Origin: Corynebacterium aurimucosum
GTDB lineage: Bacteria; Actinomycetota; Actinomycetes; Mycobacteriales; Mycobacteriaceae
Direction of reading: 5' to 3'
NCBI RefSeq assembly: GCF_030408555.1
Contig: NZ_CP047048.1
Location: 434,001 to 498,000 of the forward strand
Length of the DNA: 64,000 bases
The notes under the pieces are model-generated. The model had not been told where the DNA came from. It worked only from the letters and a program-made list of their open reading frames with translations, and did not search any database. Numbering within the stretch: position 1 is the stretch's first letter; every line of letters begins with the position of its first letter. The position numbers and the translations under genes are program-made. This document shows, one piece after another, positions 17,784-27,137 of this stretch.

Positions 17784-18156
17784 GAGTTCCTTAGTTGAGC
17801 ATTACTGGTCGCAGCAGCGCAGAAAGCCTGCGCGCAGATTTATTCGGTTTATAAAACAACTGCTTTTAGGAAAAGCTTTTGAATTAACCGAGAATTGAGT
17901 ACAAAGCTTAGAGAATTACAGAAAATTGATCAAGCTGTTTTAGGCACGCCAATTGTCAAGTTGTTGTGATCCTGGGGGGTTGGGTGCCTCTGTTTCCTAC
18001 TTTTAGTAGGTAACAGGCTTAAGGGACATTTGTGTGGGATTTGTGGTGTCGATTCATTCCTTGAGCTGGGGCAATGTGCGGATATTGAATTGGAATCAGT
18101 TCCAACCGAGGTTTAGCCCTCAAATACGCCGGTCATTGCCAACCTGTGGTATTTGA
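17784..18156. other. Intergenic region between the broken transferase and the IS1249-like remnant
   Basis: About 370 bases without a supported gene. The part next to the transferase (17820-17940) is AT-rich and is the likely promoter region for it. A short imperfect inverted repeat lies at 17992-18014 (CCTAC-TTTTA-GTAGG core). The terminal repeat of the IS1249-like element is probably in the right half, but I could not define it. Confidence 0.4.
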
Positions 18157-19056
18157 ATCTGCTACGGCAATTCTTATGACAGGTCTAGGAATCGCCCAGC
18201 ATGCCCGATCTGCGGAACACAAGCATGCACAAGAACGGCACAACAACAGCCAGAACCCCACGCTGGCGTTGCCCCAACTGCAACGCTTCTCAAACCGGCA
18301 CCAGGGCCAACACCGCCAATATCCAGCACTTCAAAGTCTTTCTAGACTGGGTCCTCACTGGTGAACCAGCCCAACGCATAGCACACCGCCTTCACGTCAC
18401 CCGACGCACACTGACCCGGTGGTTTACCTTCTTTTGGTTCATCGTGGTGCCCTCACATACCGACAAGTTCCGCGTCTACGACCAGTTGTTTATCGACGGC
18501 ACCTACTTTCACAAGAAATGCCTGCTTGTTGCGTGCACCGCGGAACACCCCGTGGCCTGGCTGTGGTGCACCGGGGAATCAAAATACAACTACGCCAGAC
18601 TCCTAGACATGCTCGCACCACCACTAATCGTCACGATCGGCGGCTCTGGCGGTGCCCGCGCAGTCATTAAAAAGCACTGGCCAGATACCAAAATCCAGCG
18701 ATGTCTCGTTCATGTTCAGCGCAATATCCTCACCGACATCTCACGTCATCCCCGCTATCTGGCACATAAAGCACTGCGCAAGTTCGCGTATCAGCTCACA
18801 CATATCGAAACTCAAGATGAAGCACGCGAGTTCATTACTAGAGTCCACAAGGCCAGCGTGACATTCGGCCCCTGGCTAAAAGAGAAAACATACCGCAGCC
18901 AGGTAAAAGCCGCGGATATACCGCGGTGGGTCAAGCCGAGTCAAAAATTCTGGTTCACGCACCGTGGCGCTAGGCGAAGCTTCAACAGGCTCAATGAACT
19001 TATCAACGACGGAACGCTATTTACCTACCTGAATCCGCCAGAAGGCATAACTGAAG
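18157..19056 (+). pseudogene. IS1249-like (IS256-related) transposase, frameshifted and 3'-truncated
   Basis: The main frame (from 18201) reads HKNGTTTARTPRWRCPNC, the second half of the N-terminal zinc ribbon. The first half, ACPICGT, is in another frame (from 18199), so a 2-base insertion in ACACA near 18216 has split the ribbon. The core has the first catalytic Asp (FIDGTYFHK). The second, expected in a TDGGSG-type motif, reads TIGGSG, an Asp-to-Ile change. CLVHVQRNI follows as in the family. The 3' part is lost where the next IS begins at about 19057. The gene is dead. Confidence 0.75.
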
Positions 19057-19071
19057 TGCCCCGGGTTTTTC

Positions 19072-19995
19072 CTAGGCATTTGCCTTGATTTCCATTATTT
19101 TTCGACTGGGGTGGTGTTCCCATATTTCGGCTTCGACTTCAGCCGGGGTGCGGTAGCCTAGGCTCTGGTGGAGCCGTGATTCGTTCCACCAGTTAACCCA
19201 CTCGAACGTGGCGATGTCCACGTCGACGACATCGGCCCACGTTCGCCTATGAATCAGCTCATTCTTGTAGGAGCCGTTGACATTCTCCGCCAGAGCATTG
19301 TCGTAGGAATCACCAACAGTGCCGGTCGACGCCGTAATTCCATGCTCAGCCAGGCGCTCGTTGTAGACGATGCTCACATACTGCGACCCGTGGTCCGAGT
19401 GATGAATTAGGCCCGCCGTTTCCGTGGCGCACACGATCGCCTGGTTGAGCGCCCGCAGCGGCAACGCCTCAGTGCGCATCGAATCAGACAACGCCCACCC
19501 GACAATCCTCCGGGAGTACACATCAGTGACAAAAGCTGTGTACACAAACCCTTTCCTGGTGCGCACATACGTAATGTCCGCCACCCACAGACGATTAGGG
19601 CCAGGAGCCTTAAACTCACGATTTGCCAAATCTGGGCGAAGATCCGGGCCTGTGGGCTTACGCGTCGTAATTGGTGCCCCACCTTTTCCCTTGCCGGACA
19701 GACCAGCGCTGCGCATCAGCCGGGCTGTTTGCTCACGCCCAATGTCAACGCCCTGGCGTTGCAGCATGCGCCACATCTTCCGCACGCCGTAGACGCCGTA
19801 ATTTTCAGCGTGAACGTCGCGAATATGCTCTACAAGGGTAGCGTCGCGAAGGGCGCGGGAGCTTAAGCCCCGGGTCTTGGATTGGCGGTACCCACGCGAG
19901 CTAAGAAAACCGCCTTCGCGATGCGTGTTGAACGTCTGGCAGATGAACTCGACTGAGAAACGATTCCGATGCTCATCGACGATCGATGAATCGGA
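19072..19995 (-). pseudogene. IS3 transposase OrfB, 5' end frameshifted
   Basis: The integrase core is complete: Asp in WVADITYVRT, Asp in IHHSDHGSQY and Glu in DNALAENVNG. Upstream of the first usable start (GTG at 19785) the frame also encodes normal orfB sequence (RFSVEFICQTF, REGGFLSSRGY). Near 19974-19990 an extra 7 bases (repeated TCGA/TCG units) break the frame just after the stretch EMIRFID, so the join to orfA is lost. Confidence 0.75.
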
Positions 19996-20002
19996 TCATT
20001 TC

Positions 20003-20314
20003 TTAACTTTTCAGGTCGAGTTCGGATGCGAAAAAGCTGAGGCGGCTTTCAACAACTCGTTGGTGTCGCGCAGCTCGTGATTTTCTCGACGCAACCTTGC
20101 GTTTTTCTGCAGCAAGGTCTTCGGGCATTGATTCCACAACACGTCCTTCGCGACGAGCGGCCTGCGTCCATTGCCTCGCTGTGTGCCACGAGACGCCCAG
20201 CTTTGGTGCCACGATCTTGCAGGCTGCCTGCATGGAAATGTTCTCCGTCAGGATGCGGTCTTCCGCGAGGCGGACCACTCGGTCCTTCGCATCCTGATTA
20301 AACTTCGTTGGCAT
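20003..20314 (-). pseudogene. IS3 transposase OrfA with two compensating indels
   Basis: The start MPTKFNQDAKDRVVRLAED and the helix-turn-helix (SWHTARQWTQ) are normal. After MPEDLAAE the frame reads KRKVASRKSRAARHQRV, unlike the family. Dropping one A from AAAAA restores ENARLRRENHELRDTNELL, the expected leucine zipper. A second indel in a T-run before FFASELD returns to the original frame. The dimerisation zipper is therefore scrambled although the ORF is open. Confidence 0.7.
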
Positions 20315-20445
20315 GTTCCAAATTTTCCTATCTACTCAAACGGAACAAAACCTGAGGCACCTCATCTTAACAGGGACAGCAATAAGCCATACCGAAGCCA
20401 GCGACTAGTTCCACTGTCCTTTCGGGCGGCGGGAACGGGCATAAA

Positions 20446-20477
20446 CATAGCCCGCCCACTCGGGCGGACAGGCTATG
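20446..20477. repeat. Hairpin-forming inverted repeat
   Basis: CATAGCCCGCCC pairs with GGGCG and, after a GACA bulge, GGCTATG, around an ACTC loop. No T-tract follows on either strand, so a simple terminator is unlikely. It lies between the mobile-element wreck and the rplN promoter region. Confidence 0.5.
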
Positions 20478-20648
20478 AATCTTCGGTGCCCTGGGGTGGA
20501 ACTACTAACAACGTAATGGGGCTAAATTCGCTGACAGGAAATGGCGCGCGGTAGGCGAGGGGCGCGGCGGTCGATGGGGGTGCGTCGCGTGAGCGGCTCG
20601 GCTGTGATGTGTGTTGCGGCGAGTGCTGCAGAGGGCGCGCGGAACGTT

Positions 20649-20677
20649 TTGGCAAACGCGAGTCTCTATGGTTCAAT
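20649..20677 (+). promoter_or_regulatory. Candidate promoter for rplN-rplX-rplE
   Basis: TTGGCA (20649-20654) and TTCAAT (20672-20677) are 17 bases apart. The -35 is good, the -10 weak. If right, the rplN leader is about 165 bases. Confidence 0.35.
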
Positions 20678-20848
20678 ATTTAGGTTGCTTGCAGCCGGCC
20701 GGCGCAGGCGGTGCGTTTCCGAACCGTGTGCCCCGAGACCCATCGACAGTTGTTCGTTGAATAAGCCCTGCAAGTATCCATGTACATAGACCGCGTGTGT
20801 CAAGGACGGAAATCTTGGCGCACATTAATCCAGGTCAGGAGACCCATA

Positions 20849-21217
20849 GTGATTCAGCAAGAATCGCGTCTGCGCGTCGCCGACAACTCCGGTGCACGAG
20901 AGCTCCTCGTCATCCGCGTTCTCGGCGGCTCCGTTCGACGTTTTGCTGGCATTGGTGACATCGTCGTCGCCACTGTCAAGGAAGCCATCCCGGGTGGCAA
21001 CGTAAAGGAAGGCGACATCGTCAAGGCCGTCATCGTACGCGCCAAGAAGGAGACCCGTCGTCCGGACGGCTCCTACATCGCATTCGATGAAAACGCCGCA
21101 GTTATTCTCAAGGGTGACAACGAGCCGCGCGGTACCCGCATCTTCGGCCCGGTTGCTCGCGAACTTCGTGACAAGCGCTTCATGAAGATCGTTTCTCTCG
21201 CACCGGAGGTGATCTAG
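20849..21217 (+). CDS. rplN: 50S ribosomal protein L14
   Basis: 122 residues from the GTG at 20849 (AGGAGACCC upstream), the usual L14 length. [18 protein letters not shown] and the C-terminal [23 protein letters not shown] are diagnostic. It starts a three-gene group with rplX and rplE. The genes that often precede it (rplP, rpmC, rpsQ) are not in the preceding 20 kb. L14 sits at the intersubunit face and contacts 16S rRNA. Confidence 0.97.
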   Translation: MIQQESRLRVADNSGARELLVIRVLGGSVRRFAGIGDIVVATVKEAIPGGNVKEGDIVKAVIVRAKKETRRPDGSYIAFDENAAVILKGDNEPRGTRIFGPVARELRDKRFMKIVSLAPEVI

Positions 21218-21221
21218 TCTT

Positions 21222-21536
21222 ATGAAGATTCATAAGGGCGATATGGTGATCGTTATTTCGGGCCCGGACAAGGGCGCGAAGGGCAAGGTCATCGAGGCAT
21301 ACCCGAAGCGCGACAAGGTCCTCGTTGAGGGCGTCAACCGCGTTAAGAAGCACGTTGCTAACTCCGCTACCGAGCGTGGCGCCGAGTCCGGCGGAATCGT
21401 GACCCAGGAAGCTCCGATCCACGTGTCCAACGTTGCGATCGTTGACTCCGAGGGCAACCCGACCCGCGTGGGCTACCGTTTCGACGAAAACGGCAAGAAG
21501 GTCCGCATCGCACGTAGCAACGGGAAGGACATCTAA
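21222..21536 (+). CDS. rplX: 50S ribosomal protein L24
   Basis: 104 residues with an N-terminal KOW motif ([21 protein letters not shown]), which initiates folding of 23S rRNA during 50S assembly. Four bases after rplN and directly followed by rplE, so cotranscribed. Confidence 0.97.
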   Translation: MKIHKGDMVIVISGPDKGAKGKVIEAYPKRDKVLVEGVNRVKKHVANSATERGAESGGIVTQEAPIHVSNVAIVDSEGNPTRVGYRFDENGKKVRIARSNGKDI

Positions 21537-21537
21537 A

Positions 21538-22089
21538 ATGAGCGAGAACTACACTCCGCGTCTGAAGACCCGCTACCGCGAGGAAATCAAGAAGGCTCTG
21601 AACGAAGAGTTCAAGTACGAGAACGTGATGCAGATTCCGGGCGTCACCAAGGTTGTCGTCAACATGGGTGTGGGCGACGCTGCCCGCGACTCCAAGATGA
21701 TCAACGGCGCTCTCGAGGACCTTACCGCTATCACCGGCCAGAAGCCGCAGGTGCGTCGCGCTAAGAAGTCCATCGCTAACTTCAAGCTCCGTGAGGGCAT
21801 GCCCATCGGCGCACGCGTTACCCTGCGTGGCGACCGCATGTGGGAGTTCCTGGACCGCCTGCTGACCATCGCGCTGCCGCGTATTCGCGACTTCCGCGGT
21901 CTCTCCGACCAGCAGTTCGACGGCCACGGCAACTACACCTTCGGCCTCAGCGAGCAGACCATGTTCTACGAGATCGACATCGACAAGGTGGACCGCCCGC
22001 GCGGTATGGACATCACCGTCGTCACCTCCGCTACCAACGACGAGGAAGGCCGCAAGCTCCTGCGCGAGCTCGGCTTCCCGTTCAAGTAA
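21538..22089 (+). CDS. rplE: 50S ribosomal protein L5
   Basis: 183 residues from the ATG at 21538; a longer open frame exists upstream inside rplX but is not used. Diagnostic segments are [32 protein letters not shown] and the C-terminal [11 protein letters not shown]5 binds 5S rRNA. In most bacteria rpsN follows; here a terminator and accessory genes follow instead. Confidence 0.97.
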   Translation: MSENYTPRLKTRYREEIKKALNEEFKYENVMQIPGVTKVVVNMGVGDAARDSKMINGALEDLTAITGQKPQVRRAKKSIANFKLREGMPIGARVTLRGDRMWEFLDRLLTIALPRIRDFRGLSDQQFDGHGNYTFGLSEQTMFYEIDIDKVDRPRGMDITVVTSATNDEEGRKLLRELGFPFK

Positions 22090-22121
22090 GCGGCGACACT
22101 TTCTCTTTGAGATAGAGAACG

Positions 22122-22157
22122 ACCCCCGGTACTCCCTGCAAGGAGGCCGGGGGTTTC
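22122..22157 (+). terminator. Terminator after rplE
   Basis: Stem ACCCCCGG/CCGGGGGT with an inner CTCC/GGAG stem, followed by TTTCGCG, 33 bases after rplE. The T-run is short. Confidence 0.75.
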
Positions 22158-22221
22158 GCGCGTCCTGACACGGAGTACGATATCGGGTGCCTTAACGTTT
22201 CTCGAGCCAGTGAGGTACTGG

Positions 22222-23007
22222 ATGTCTCTCAACGAAGCCGCCGCCGTTGCGGTGAAGAAGAAGCTCACGCTTCTCGACGAATCCCTCGCCCGTTTCGCCG
22301 TGCGAGCTACCCTGGCGGGCGCGTACCTAGCCATCGGCACGGCATTCGCTGGCGTAGTGGGGATGGGTGTCGAAAAGCACGCGACTGGCTTAGGCTCCTT
22401 GGTTTTCGCTGCGCTTTTCGGGCTCGGCCTGTTCGCCATTGTCATCTTGGGTGCTGATTTGGCCACCAGCAACATGATGTACATGGTCTACGGCGCGGTG
22501 AAGAAGCAGGTGGGGTGGGGAAAGGCGCTGTGGTTGCTCGTGGTGACCACGCTGTTTAACCTCGTCGGCGTAGTGATTTTTGCCGCCGCCATGTCGGTGT
22601 CCGCGAAGCTGGGAAACATGGACCCGGGTCACCTTATCGCCACGATGTCGGCGGGGAAGCTGGAGAAGACCCCGGGCGGTCTTTTCGTCGAGGCCGTCGT
22701 TGCCAACTTCGTGGTGAACATGGCGATCATCGGGGCGATCTCGGCCAAGGAGCTGGTGTCCAAATTCTTCGTCATCGTTCCCATCATCGCGTGCTTTGTG
22801 GGCTTAAGCCTTGAGCACGTCATCGCGAACTTCTGTCTGATGTTGCTGACGGTCTTCTGTGCTAGCCCGCTGCCCGATGCCTTTAGCCTGGGCGCGGTGC
22901 TCACCAACTGGTCCATCGCGTGGATGGGAAACCTCATCGGCGGTGGCTTCCTCATGGGTGGGGTCTACGCGTGGCTTAACTCCGGCCCGGAAGCGTATCG
23001 CGACTAA
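22222..23007 (+). CDS. Formate/nitrite transporter (FNT) family channel
   Basis: 261 residues with six predicted membrane segments. The FNT pattern is seen in LAGAYLAIGTAF, ILGADLATSNMM and GNLIGGGFLMGG. FNT proteins are pentameric channels for formate, nitrite or hydrosulfide. The neighbour fdhD points to formate. ATG at 22222, with GAGG at 22212; a GTG at 22210 would add four residues. The 3' end overlaps the convergent fdhD by 32 bases. Confidence 0.88.
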   Translation: MSLNEAAAVAVKKKLTLLDESLARFAVRATLAGAYLAIGTAFAGVVGMGVEKHATGLGSLVFAALFGLGLFAIVILGADLATSNMMYMVYGAVKKQVGWGKALWLLVVTTLFNLVGVVIFAAAMSVSAKLGNMDPGHLIATMSAGKLEKTPGGLFVEAVVANFVVNMAIIGAISAKELVSKFFVIVPIIACFVGLSLEHVIANFCLMLLTVFCASPLPDAFSLGAVLTNWSIAWMGNLIGGGFLMGGVYAWLNSGPEAYRD

Positions 23008-23827
23008 GTTGACCCGAATAAAGGTTGAATCGGTCGCCGCGGGTAAAGCCGACGAGCGCCATGCCCGTCTCCCGGGCGGTTGTGACGGCTAAGGAGGAGG
23101 CTGCGGAGACCGCGACAAGCATGCCGAAGCCGGCCATCGCTGCTTTATTGACGAGTTCGAAGCTGGCGCGCGAGCTCATGACCAGAATGAGGTCACTGGC
23201 GGGCAGCTTTCCTTCCATGAGCAGGTTGCCGATGACCTTGTCGGCGGCGTTGTGCCGCCCGACGTCCTCGCGCACCACGACGGGAGCGCCGTCGAGAGTA
23301 AAGGCCCCGGCAGCGTGAATACCTCCGGTTTTACGGAACTGCTTCTGCTCCCGCTTGAGGGCCTCGGGCAGCTTGGCGACGACCCCCGGATCCACCGGCA
23401 CCTGTGGAATCTCGTAGCGTGACTGCTTCATGAGTGCCTCGATGGAGGAGGTGCCACACACGCCGCAGGCGGACGTGGTGGTGGTCAGACGCAGATCGGC
23501 GAGCGTGAGCGCGTGGGGGTTAGCCAGCTCCACGTCGAGCAGATTATAGGGATTGCGCCCATCCACCGAGGCGCCGGCGCAGTAGCGGGCCCCCCGGACG
23601 TCACTGACCTTCTCAATGTGTCCTTCGGAGTGGAGGAAACCATGTGCCAGCTCGACGTCGTGTCCCGGGGTGCGCATCGTCGTCGTTAGTGTTTGCCCGC
23701 CGACGCGGATCTCCAGCGGCTCCTCGCCGGCGACGGAATCGCCACGGGTATCGACTTGGGTGACGTGGCCGTTCTCATCGAGGCGCACCTTGGTCAGTGC
23801 GAATGTGGCGTTGACGCGCCCGCTCAT
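22976..23827 (-). CDS. fdhD: FdhD, sulfur carrier/chaperone for formate dehydrogenase
   Basis: 283 residues. The essential Cys pair is in SACGVCGTSS; VVREDVGRHNAADKVIG and LVMSSRASFELVNKA are further family signatures. FdhD passes sulfur from a cysteine desulfurase to the molybdenum cofactor of formate dehydrogenase. The ATG at 23827 overlaps the stop of the small upstream gene. No formate dehydrogenase gene is in the window, although one neighbours fdhD in some corynebacteria, so its client must be elsewhere. Confidence 0.95.
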   Translation of the reverse strand: MSGRVNATFALTKVRLDENGHVTQVDTRGDSVAGEEPLEIRVGGQTLTTTMRTPGHDVELAHGFLHSEGHIEKVSDVRGARYCAGASVDGRNPYNLLDVELANPHALTLADLRLTTTTSACGVCGTSSIEALMKQSRYEIPQVPVDPGVVAKLPEALKREQKQFRKTGGIHAAGAFTLDGAPVVVREDVGRHNAADKVIGNLLMEGKLPASDLILVMSSRASFELVNKAAMAGFGMLVAVSAASSLAVTTARETGMALVGFTRGDRFNLYSGQLSRDTLPGRS

Positions 23828-24072
23828 CGGTTGAGGGCCTCCTTCAAGGTGGCAATGTGTGCACGGGCCTCATCGGTGTTCTTGGACGCGAGCCCCACCA
23901 GGTAAGCGGTTAGGGGAGCGGCGGGCCGGGACTGGGTATGCGCAACGTCTTTGGTCAGATCGAGAAGTTCTTTGATCAAAGCGGTGGCCTCCTCGGGAGA
24001 GGCGCCGATCAGCTCGGCAGCCTCCTTCAGCCACTGATGGGCGGTGCGGATCGGATCAGGTGTTTCGCTCAT
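23824..24072 (-). CDS. Small DUF6457-like protein next to fdhD
   Basis: 82 residues, helical and acidic, beginning MSETPDPIRTAHQWLKEAAE. It resembles the small DUF6457 proteins found beside molybdenum-cofactor genes in actinobacteria. Its stop overlaps the fdhD start (ATGA), so the two are translated together. A helper role in cofactor delivery is inferred from position only. Confidence 0.75.
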   Translation of the reverse strand: MSETPDPIRTAHQWLKEAAELIGASPEEATALIKELLDLTKDVAHTQSRPAAPLTAYLVGLASKNTDEARAHIATLKEALNR

Positions 24073-24383
24073 GGCTTCCTATGCTAACGCGTTTTGGAAA
24101 ACTGCATGTCAGCGGGTAGAGTAATCCGACGGACTTGCATTTTTCCACTCCTGTGCCGCGAAAACAGTGCAGGAGGTGCGGAAACGTGCCAAGCCGGAAG
24201 AATTGAACACATCTACTTTGTTGTAGGCCCCTCGCCGTAGATAGCGGACCGTTGTCTGTATCAAAGGGTGGCGAGCGCCTCGTGGTATTGACCGCGGGGA
24301 GCGTGAGTAGCCCGAAATCACACGGAAAACGCTTTGGTGAGCTTTTGTGGGAACCGCAACGAGAAAGGTTAAAGGTCACTCAT
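24073..24383 (+). promoter_or_regulatory. Divergent region: leader of the rpsH operon
   Basis: 311 bases without a gene between the fdhD unit (minus) and rpsH (plus). It must hold the promoter of the second ribosomal group. TTGAAC at about 24203 is a possible -35, but I cannot place a good -10 with proper spacing. Confidence 0.4.
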
Positions 24384-24767
24384 ATGACTATGACTGATCC
24401 TATTGCCGACATGCTGTCGCGCGTGCGCAACGCATCTAATGCGCACCACGACGTCGTGTCGATGCCGACCTCCAAGCTCAAGGCGAACATCGCTGAGATC
24501 TTGAAGCAGGAAGGCTACATCGCTGACTACTCCGTCGAGGGCCACGAGCTGTCCCTCGAGCTTAAGTACAACAACCGTGAGCGTTCCCTCTCGGGTCTGC
24601 GTCGCGTGTCTAAGCCGGGTCTGCGTGTGTACGCAAAGTCCACCGAACTGCCGCAGGTTCTGGGCGGCCTGGGCGTGGCTATCATTTCCACGTCTCAGGG
24701 TCTGCTTACCGACCGTCAGGCTCAGGAGAAGGGTGTAGGCGGAGAAGTTCTCGCCTACGTCTGGTAA
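24384..24767 (+). CDS. rpsH: 30S ribosomal protein S8
   Basis: 127 residues from the ATG at 24384. [17 protein letters not shown] at the start and [20 protein letters not shown] at the end are diagnostic. It is a few residues shorter than many S8 proteins, with the gap near residue 55 ([10 protein letters not shown]). First gene of a six-gene group. Confidence 0.97.
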   Translation: MTMTDPIADMLSRVRNASNAHHDVVSMPTSKLKANIAEILKQEGYIADYSVEGHELSLELKYNNRERSLSGLRRVSKPGLRVYAKSTELPQVLGGLGVAIISTSQGLLTDRQAQEKGVGGEVLAYVW

Positions 24768-24781
24768 GGGAGGATTGACAC

Positions 24782-25318
24782 ATGTCTCGTATCGGTCTAG
24801 CACCTATCGCCGTCCCGAAGGGCGTCGACATCACCATCAATGGCCAGGTTGTCAACGTTAAGGGTGCCAAGGGCACCCTCGAGGTTGAGCTGCCGGAGCC
24901 GATCACCGCAGCCGTCGAGGATGACGAGATCAAGGTCTCCCGTCCGGATGACGACCGCAAGAACCGCGCCCTGCACGGTCTGGCCCGCTCCCTGGTCAAC
25001 AACGCCGTTGTTGGCGTGACCGAGGGCTACACCAAGAAGATGGAAATCTTCGGTGTTGGTTACCGTGTCCAGCAGAAGGGTAAGGACCTGGAGTTCTCTC
25101 TGGGTTACTCCCACCCGATCCTCATCGAGGCTCCGGAGGGCATCACCTTCGCTGTGGATGGCGCAACCAAGCTCTCCGTATCTGGTATTGACAAGCAACT
25201 GGTTGGACAGGTCGCCGCGTACATCCGCCGCCTGCGTAAGGACGATCCTTACAAGGGCAAGGGTATTCGCTACGACGGCGAGCAGGTCCGCCGCAAGGTC
25301 GGAAAGACGGGTAAGTAA
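24782..25318 (+). CDS. rplF: 50S ribosomal protein L6
   Basis: 178 residues, normal length. [16 protein letters not shown] opens the protein. [20 protein letters not shown] is the C-terminal L6 signature that contacts 23S rRNA. 14 bases after rpsH, with AGGGAGG before the ATG. Confidence 0.97.
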   Translation: MSRIGLAPIAVPKGVDITINGQVVNVKGAKGTLEVELPEPITAAVEDDEIKVSRPDDDRKNRALHGLARSLVNNAVVGVTEGYTKKMEIFGVGYRVQQKGKDLEFSLGYSHPILIEAPEGITFAVDGATKLSVSGIDKQLVGQVAAYIRRLRKDDPYKGKGIRYDGEQVRRKVGKTGK

Positions 25319-25321
25319 GCA

Positions 25322-25723
25322 ATGGCTAACACTGAAAACGCAAAGCGCACCCCGGTTGGCAAGGACATTTCCTCGCGTCGTCGTGAAGCACGCGCGCGCC
25401 GCCACTTCCGCATCCGTAAGACCCTCCGCGGCACCCCTGAGGCACCGCGTCTGGTCGTTCACCGCTCCTCCCGCCACATGCACGTTCAGGTCATCGACGA
25501 CCTGGCCGGCCACACCCTGGTTGCCGCTTCCTCCATGGAAGCCGACGTGCGCGCACTCGAGGGCGATAAGAAGGCCAAGGCTGCCAAGGTAGGCCAGCTC
25601 ATCGCTGAGCGCGCCAAGGCCGCTGGCATCGAGCAGGTCGTCTTCGACCGTGCAGGCTACAAGTACCACGGCCGCGTTGCTGCGCTGGCCGACGCCGCTC
25701 GCGAAGGTGGTCTGCAGTTCTAA
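25322..25723 (+). CDS. rplR: 50S ribosomal protein L18
   Basis: 133 residues. The basic N terminus ([19 protein letters not shown]) binds 5S r[24 protein letters not shown] is the family C-terminal signature. Three bases after rplF. Confidence 0.97.
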   Translation: MANTENAKRTPVGKDISSRRREARARRHFRIRKTLRGTPEAPRLVVHRSSRHMHVQVIDDLAGHTLVAASSMEADVRALEGDKKAKAAKVGQLIAERAKAAGIEQVVFDRAGYKYHGRVAALADAAREGGLQF

Positions 25724-25763
25724 TGATTAAGGCATACGGAAACATCAACGGAAGGAACGCCTA

Positions 25764-26390
25764 ATGTCGGACCGTGAACAGCGTGACGGCGGACGCTCCG
25801 CCGAGAACAACAACGACCGCAAGGGTCGCAACAACGGCCGTCGTAACGACCGCCGCAACCACCAGGACAACGAGCGCGATAAGTACATTGAGCGCGTTGT
25901 GACCATCAACCGCGTCGCTAAGACCGTTAAGGGTGGCCGCAACATGTCCTTCACCGCTCTCGTCGTCGTCGGCGACGGCCAGGGCATGGTGGGCGTCGGC
26001 TACGGCAAGGCCAAGGAAGTCCCGGCCGCAATCCAGAAGGGTGCAGAAGAGGCTCGCAAGAACTTCTTCCGCGTCCCGATGATTGCTGGCACCATTACCC
26101 ACCCGGTCGAGGGTCGCGACGCAGCTGGCATCGTGATGATGAAGCCAGCCGCTCCGGGTACCGGTGTCATCGCCGGCGGTGCTGCTCGTCCGGTGCTTGA
26201 GTGCGCTGGCGTGCAGGACATTCTGTCGAAGTCCCTGGGCTCCGACAACGCTCTCAACGTCGTCCGCGCTACCGTGGACGGCCTCAAGCAGCTGGTTCGC
26301 CCTGAGGAAGTTGCCGCACGTCGTGGCAAGTCCCTCGAGGAGGTCGCACCGGCCCAGATGCTGCGCAAGCGCGCAGGTCAGGAGGCATAA
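25764..26390 (+). CDS. rpsE: 30S ribosomal protein S5
   Basis: 208 residues. A charged Asn/Arg/Asp-rich N-terminal extension of about 40 residues, common in actinobacteria, precedes the S5 core ([36 protein letters not shown]). AAGGAAC precedes the ATG. S5 takes part in decoding accuracy and mRNA unwinding. Confidence 0.97.
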   Translation: MSDREQRDGGRSAENNNDRKGRNNGRRNDRRNHQDNERDKYIERVVTINRVAKTVKGGRNMSFTALVVVGDGQGMVGVGYGKAKEVPAAIQKGAEEARKNFFRVPMIAGTITHPVEGRDAAGIVMMKPAAPGTGVIAGGAARPVLECAGVQDILSKSLGSDNALNVVRATVDGLKQLVRPEEVAARRGKSLEEVAPAQMLRKRAGQEA

Positions 26391-26393
26391 GCA

Positions 26394-26579
26394 ATGGCTC
26401 TGAAGATTACTCAGGTAAAGGGCCTTGTGGGCACCAAGCCGAACCACCGCGCAAACATGGAGTCGCTTGGTCTCAAGCGCATCGGTCACTCTGTTGTGAA
26501 GCAGGATACCCCGATCATCCGCGGTATGGTTCACAAGGTGCGTCACCTGGTCACCGTCGAAGAAGTGGCAGGGGAGTAA
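26394..26579 (+). CDS. rpmD: 50S ribosomal protein L30
   Basis: 61 residues: [19 protein letters not shown] and GLKRIGHSV are diagnostic. Three bases after rpsE and three before rplO. Confidence 0.96.
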   Translation: MALKITQVKGLVGTKPNHRANMESLGLKRIGHSVVKQDTPIIRGMVHKVRHLVTVEEVAGE

Positions 26580-26582
26580 ACC

Positions 26583-27032
26583 ATGGCTGATATCATCAAG
26601 CTCCACGACCTGCGCCCGGCCGCAGGCTCCAACAAGCCCAAGACCCGCGTCGGCCGCGGTGAGGCATCCAAGGGTAAGACCGCTGGTCGCGGTACCAAGG
26701 GCACCGGTGCTCGTAAGCAGGTTTCCGCTGCTTTCGAGGGTGGCCAGATGCCGATCCACATGCGTCTGCCGAAGCTTAAGGGCTTCAAGAACCCGAACCA
26801 CGTTGAGTACCAGGTAGTCAACGTTGCTGACCTCGCAGAGGCTTTCGCTAACGGTGGCGACGTCACCGTTGCGGACATCGTTGCTGCTGGCCTGGTTCGC
26901 AAGAACCAGCCGGTCAAGGTTCTGGGCAACGGTGAGATCAACGTTAAGTTGAACGTCACCGCTGACAAGTTCTCCAAGTCTGCTGTTGAGAAGATCGAGG
27001 CTGCTGGCGGCACCGCCACCGCAACCAAGTAA
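26583..27032 (+). CDS. rplO: 50S ribosomal protein L15
   Basis: 149 residues. The glycine/lysine-rich N-terminal extension ([21 protein letters not shown]) reaches into the 50S core. Last gene of the group, followed by a terminator rather than by secY, which is 3.3 kb away. Confidence 0.97.
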   Translation: MADIIKLHDLRPAAGSNKPKTRVGRGEASKGKTAGRGTKGTGARKQVSAAFEGGQMPIHMRLPKLKGFKNPNHVEYQVVNVADLAEAFANGGDVTVADIVAAGLVRKNQPVKVLGNGEINVKLNVTADKFSKSAVEKIEAAGGTATATK

Positions 27033-27060
27033 TTCTTTTGCAGGCTCTGTGAGAGCCACC

Positions 27061-27104
27061 GCCCTCCCGCGGCGCTACTTTCGAGTGGCCTTCGGGAGGG
27101 CTTC
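27061..27104 (+). terminator. Terminator after rplO
   Basis: Nine-base perfect stem GCCCTCCCG (27061-27069) and CGGGAGGGC (27093-27101) with a 23-base loop, then TTCT. It lies between rplO and the convergent tmsA-like gene. Confidence 0.7.
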
Positions 27105-27137
27105 TGGCGTTTTCGGCATGGAATGTATGCGGGGCCG

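Larger units (their letters stand above)
19057..20359 (-). mobile_element. Second IS3-family element, decayed
   Basis: About 1.3 kb bounded by TGCCCCGGGTTTTTCC at 19057 and, on the other strand from 20359, TGCCTCAGGTTTTGTTCC. It carries orfA and orfB remnants in minus orientation and truncates the IS1249-like gene. No matching target duplication was found. Indels in both ORFs (see their entries) suggest it no longer moves on its own. Confidence 0.8.
20360..20848 (+). other. Leader region of rplN, 489 bases without a gene
   Basis: Between the IS end and rplN there is no convincing ORF; short open frames here have no ribosome-binding site and no recognisable product. It contains the hairpin at 20446-20477 and a candidate promoter at 20649-20677. 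A long untranslated leader for the ribosomal operon is possible. Confidence 0.5.

Noticed and set aside
16193..20359. Composite transposon formed by the two IS3 elements
   Set aside because: The two elements have different terminal repeats and proteins, and the DNA between them is a transferase 5' end and a dead transposase rather than cargo.
20420..20480. tRNA or structured RNA gene in the rplN leader
   Set aside because: The hairpin is single, lacks the other tRNA arms and a CCA-type end; no riboswitch core was recognised.
25761..27059. 432-codon minus-strand open frame opposite rpsE-rpmD-rplO
   Set aside because: Shadow frame over three certain ribosomal genes.
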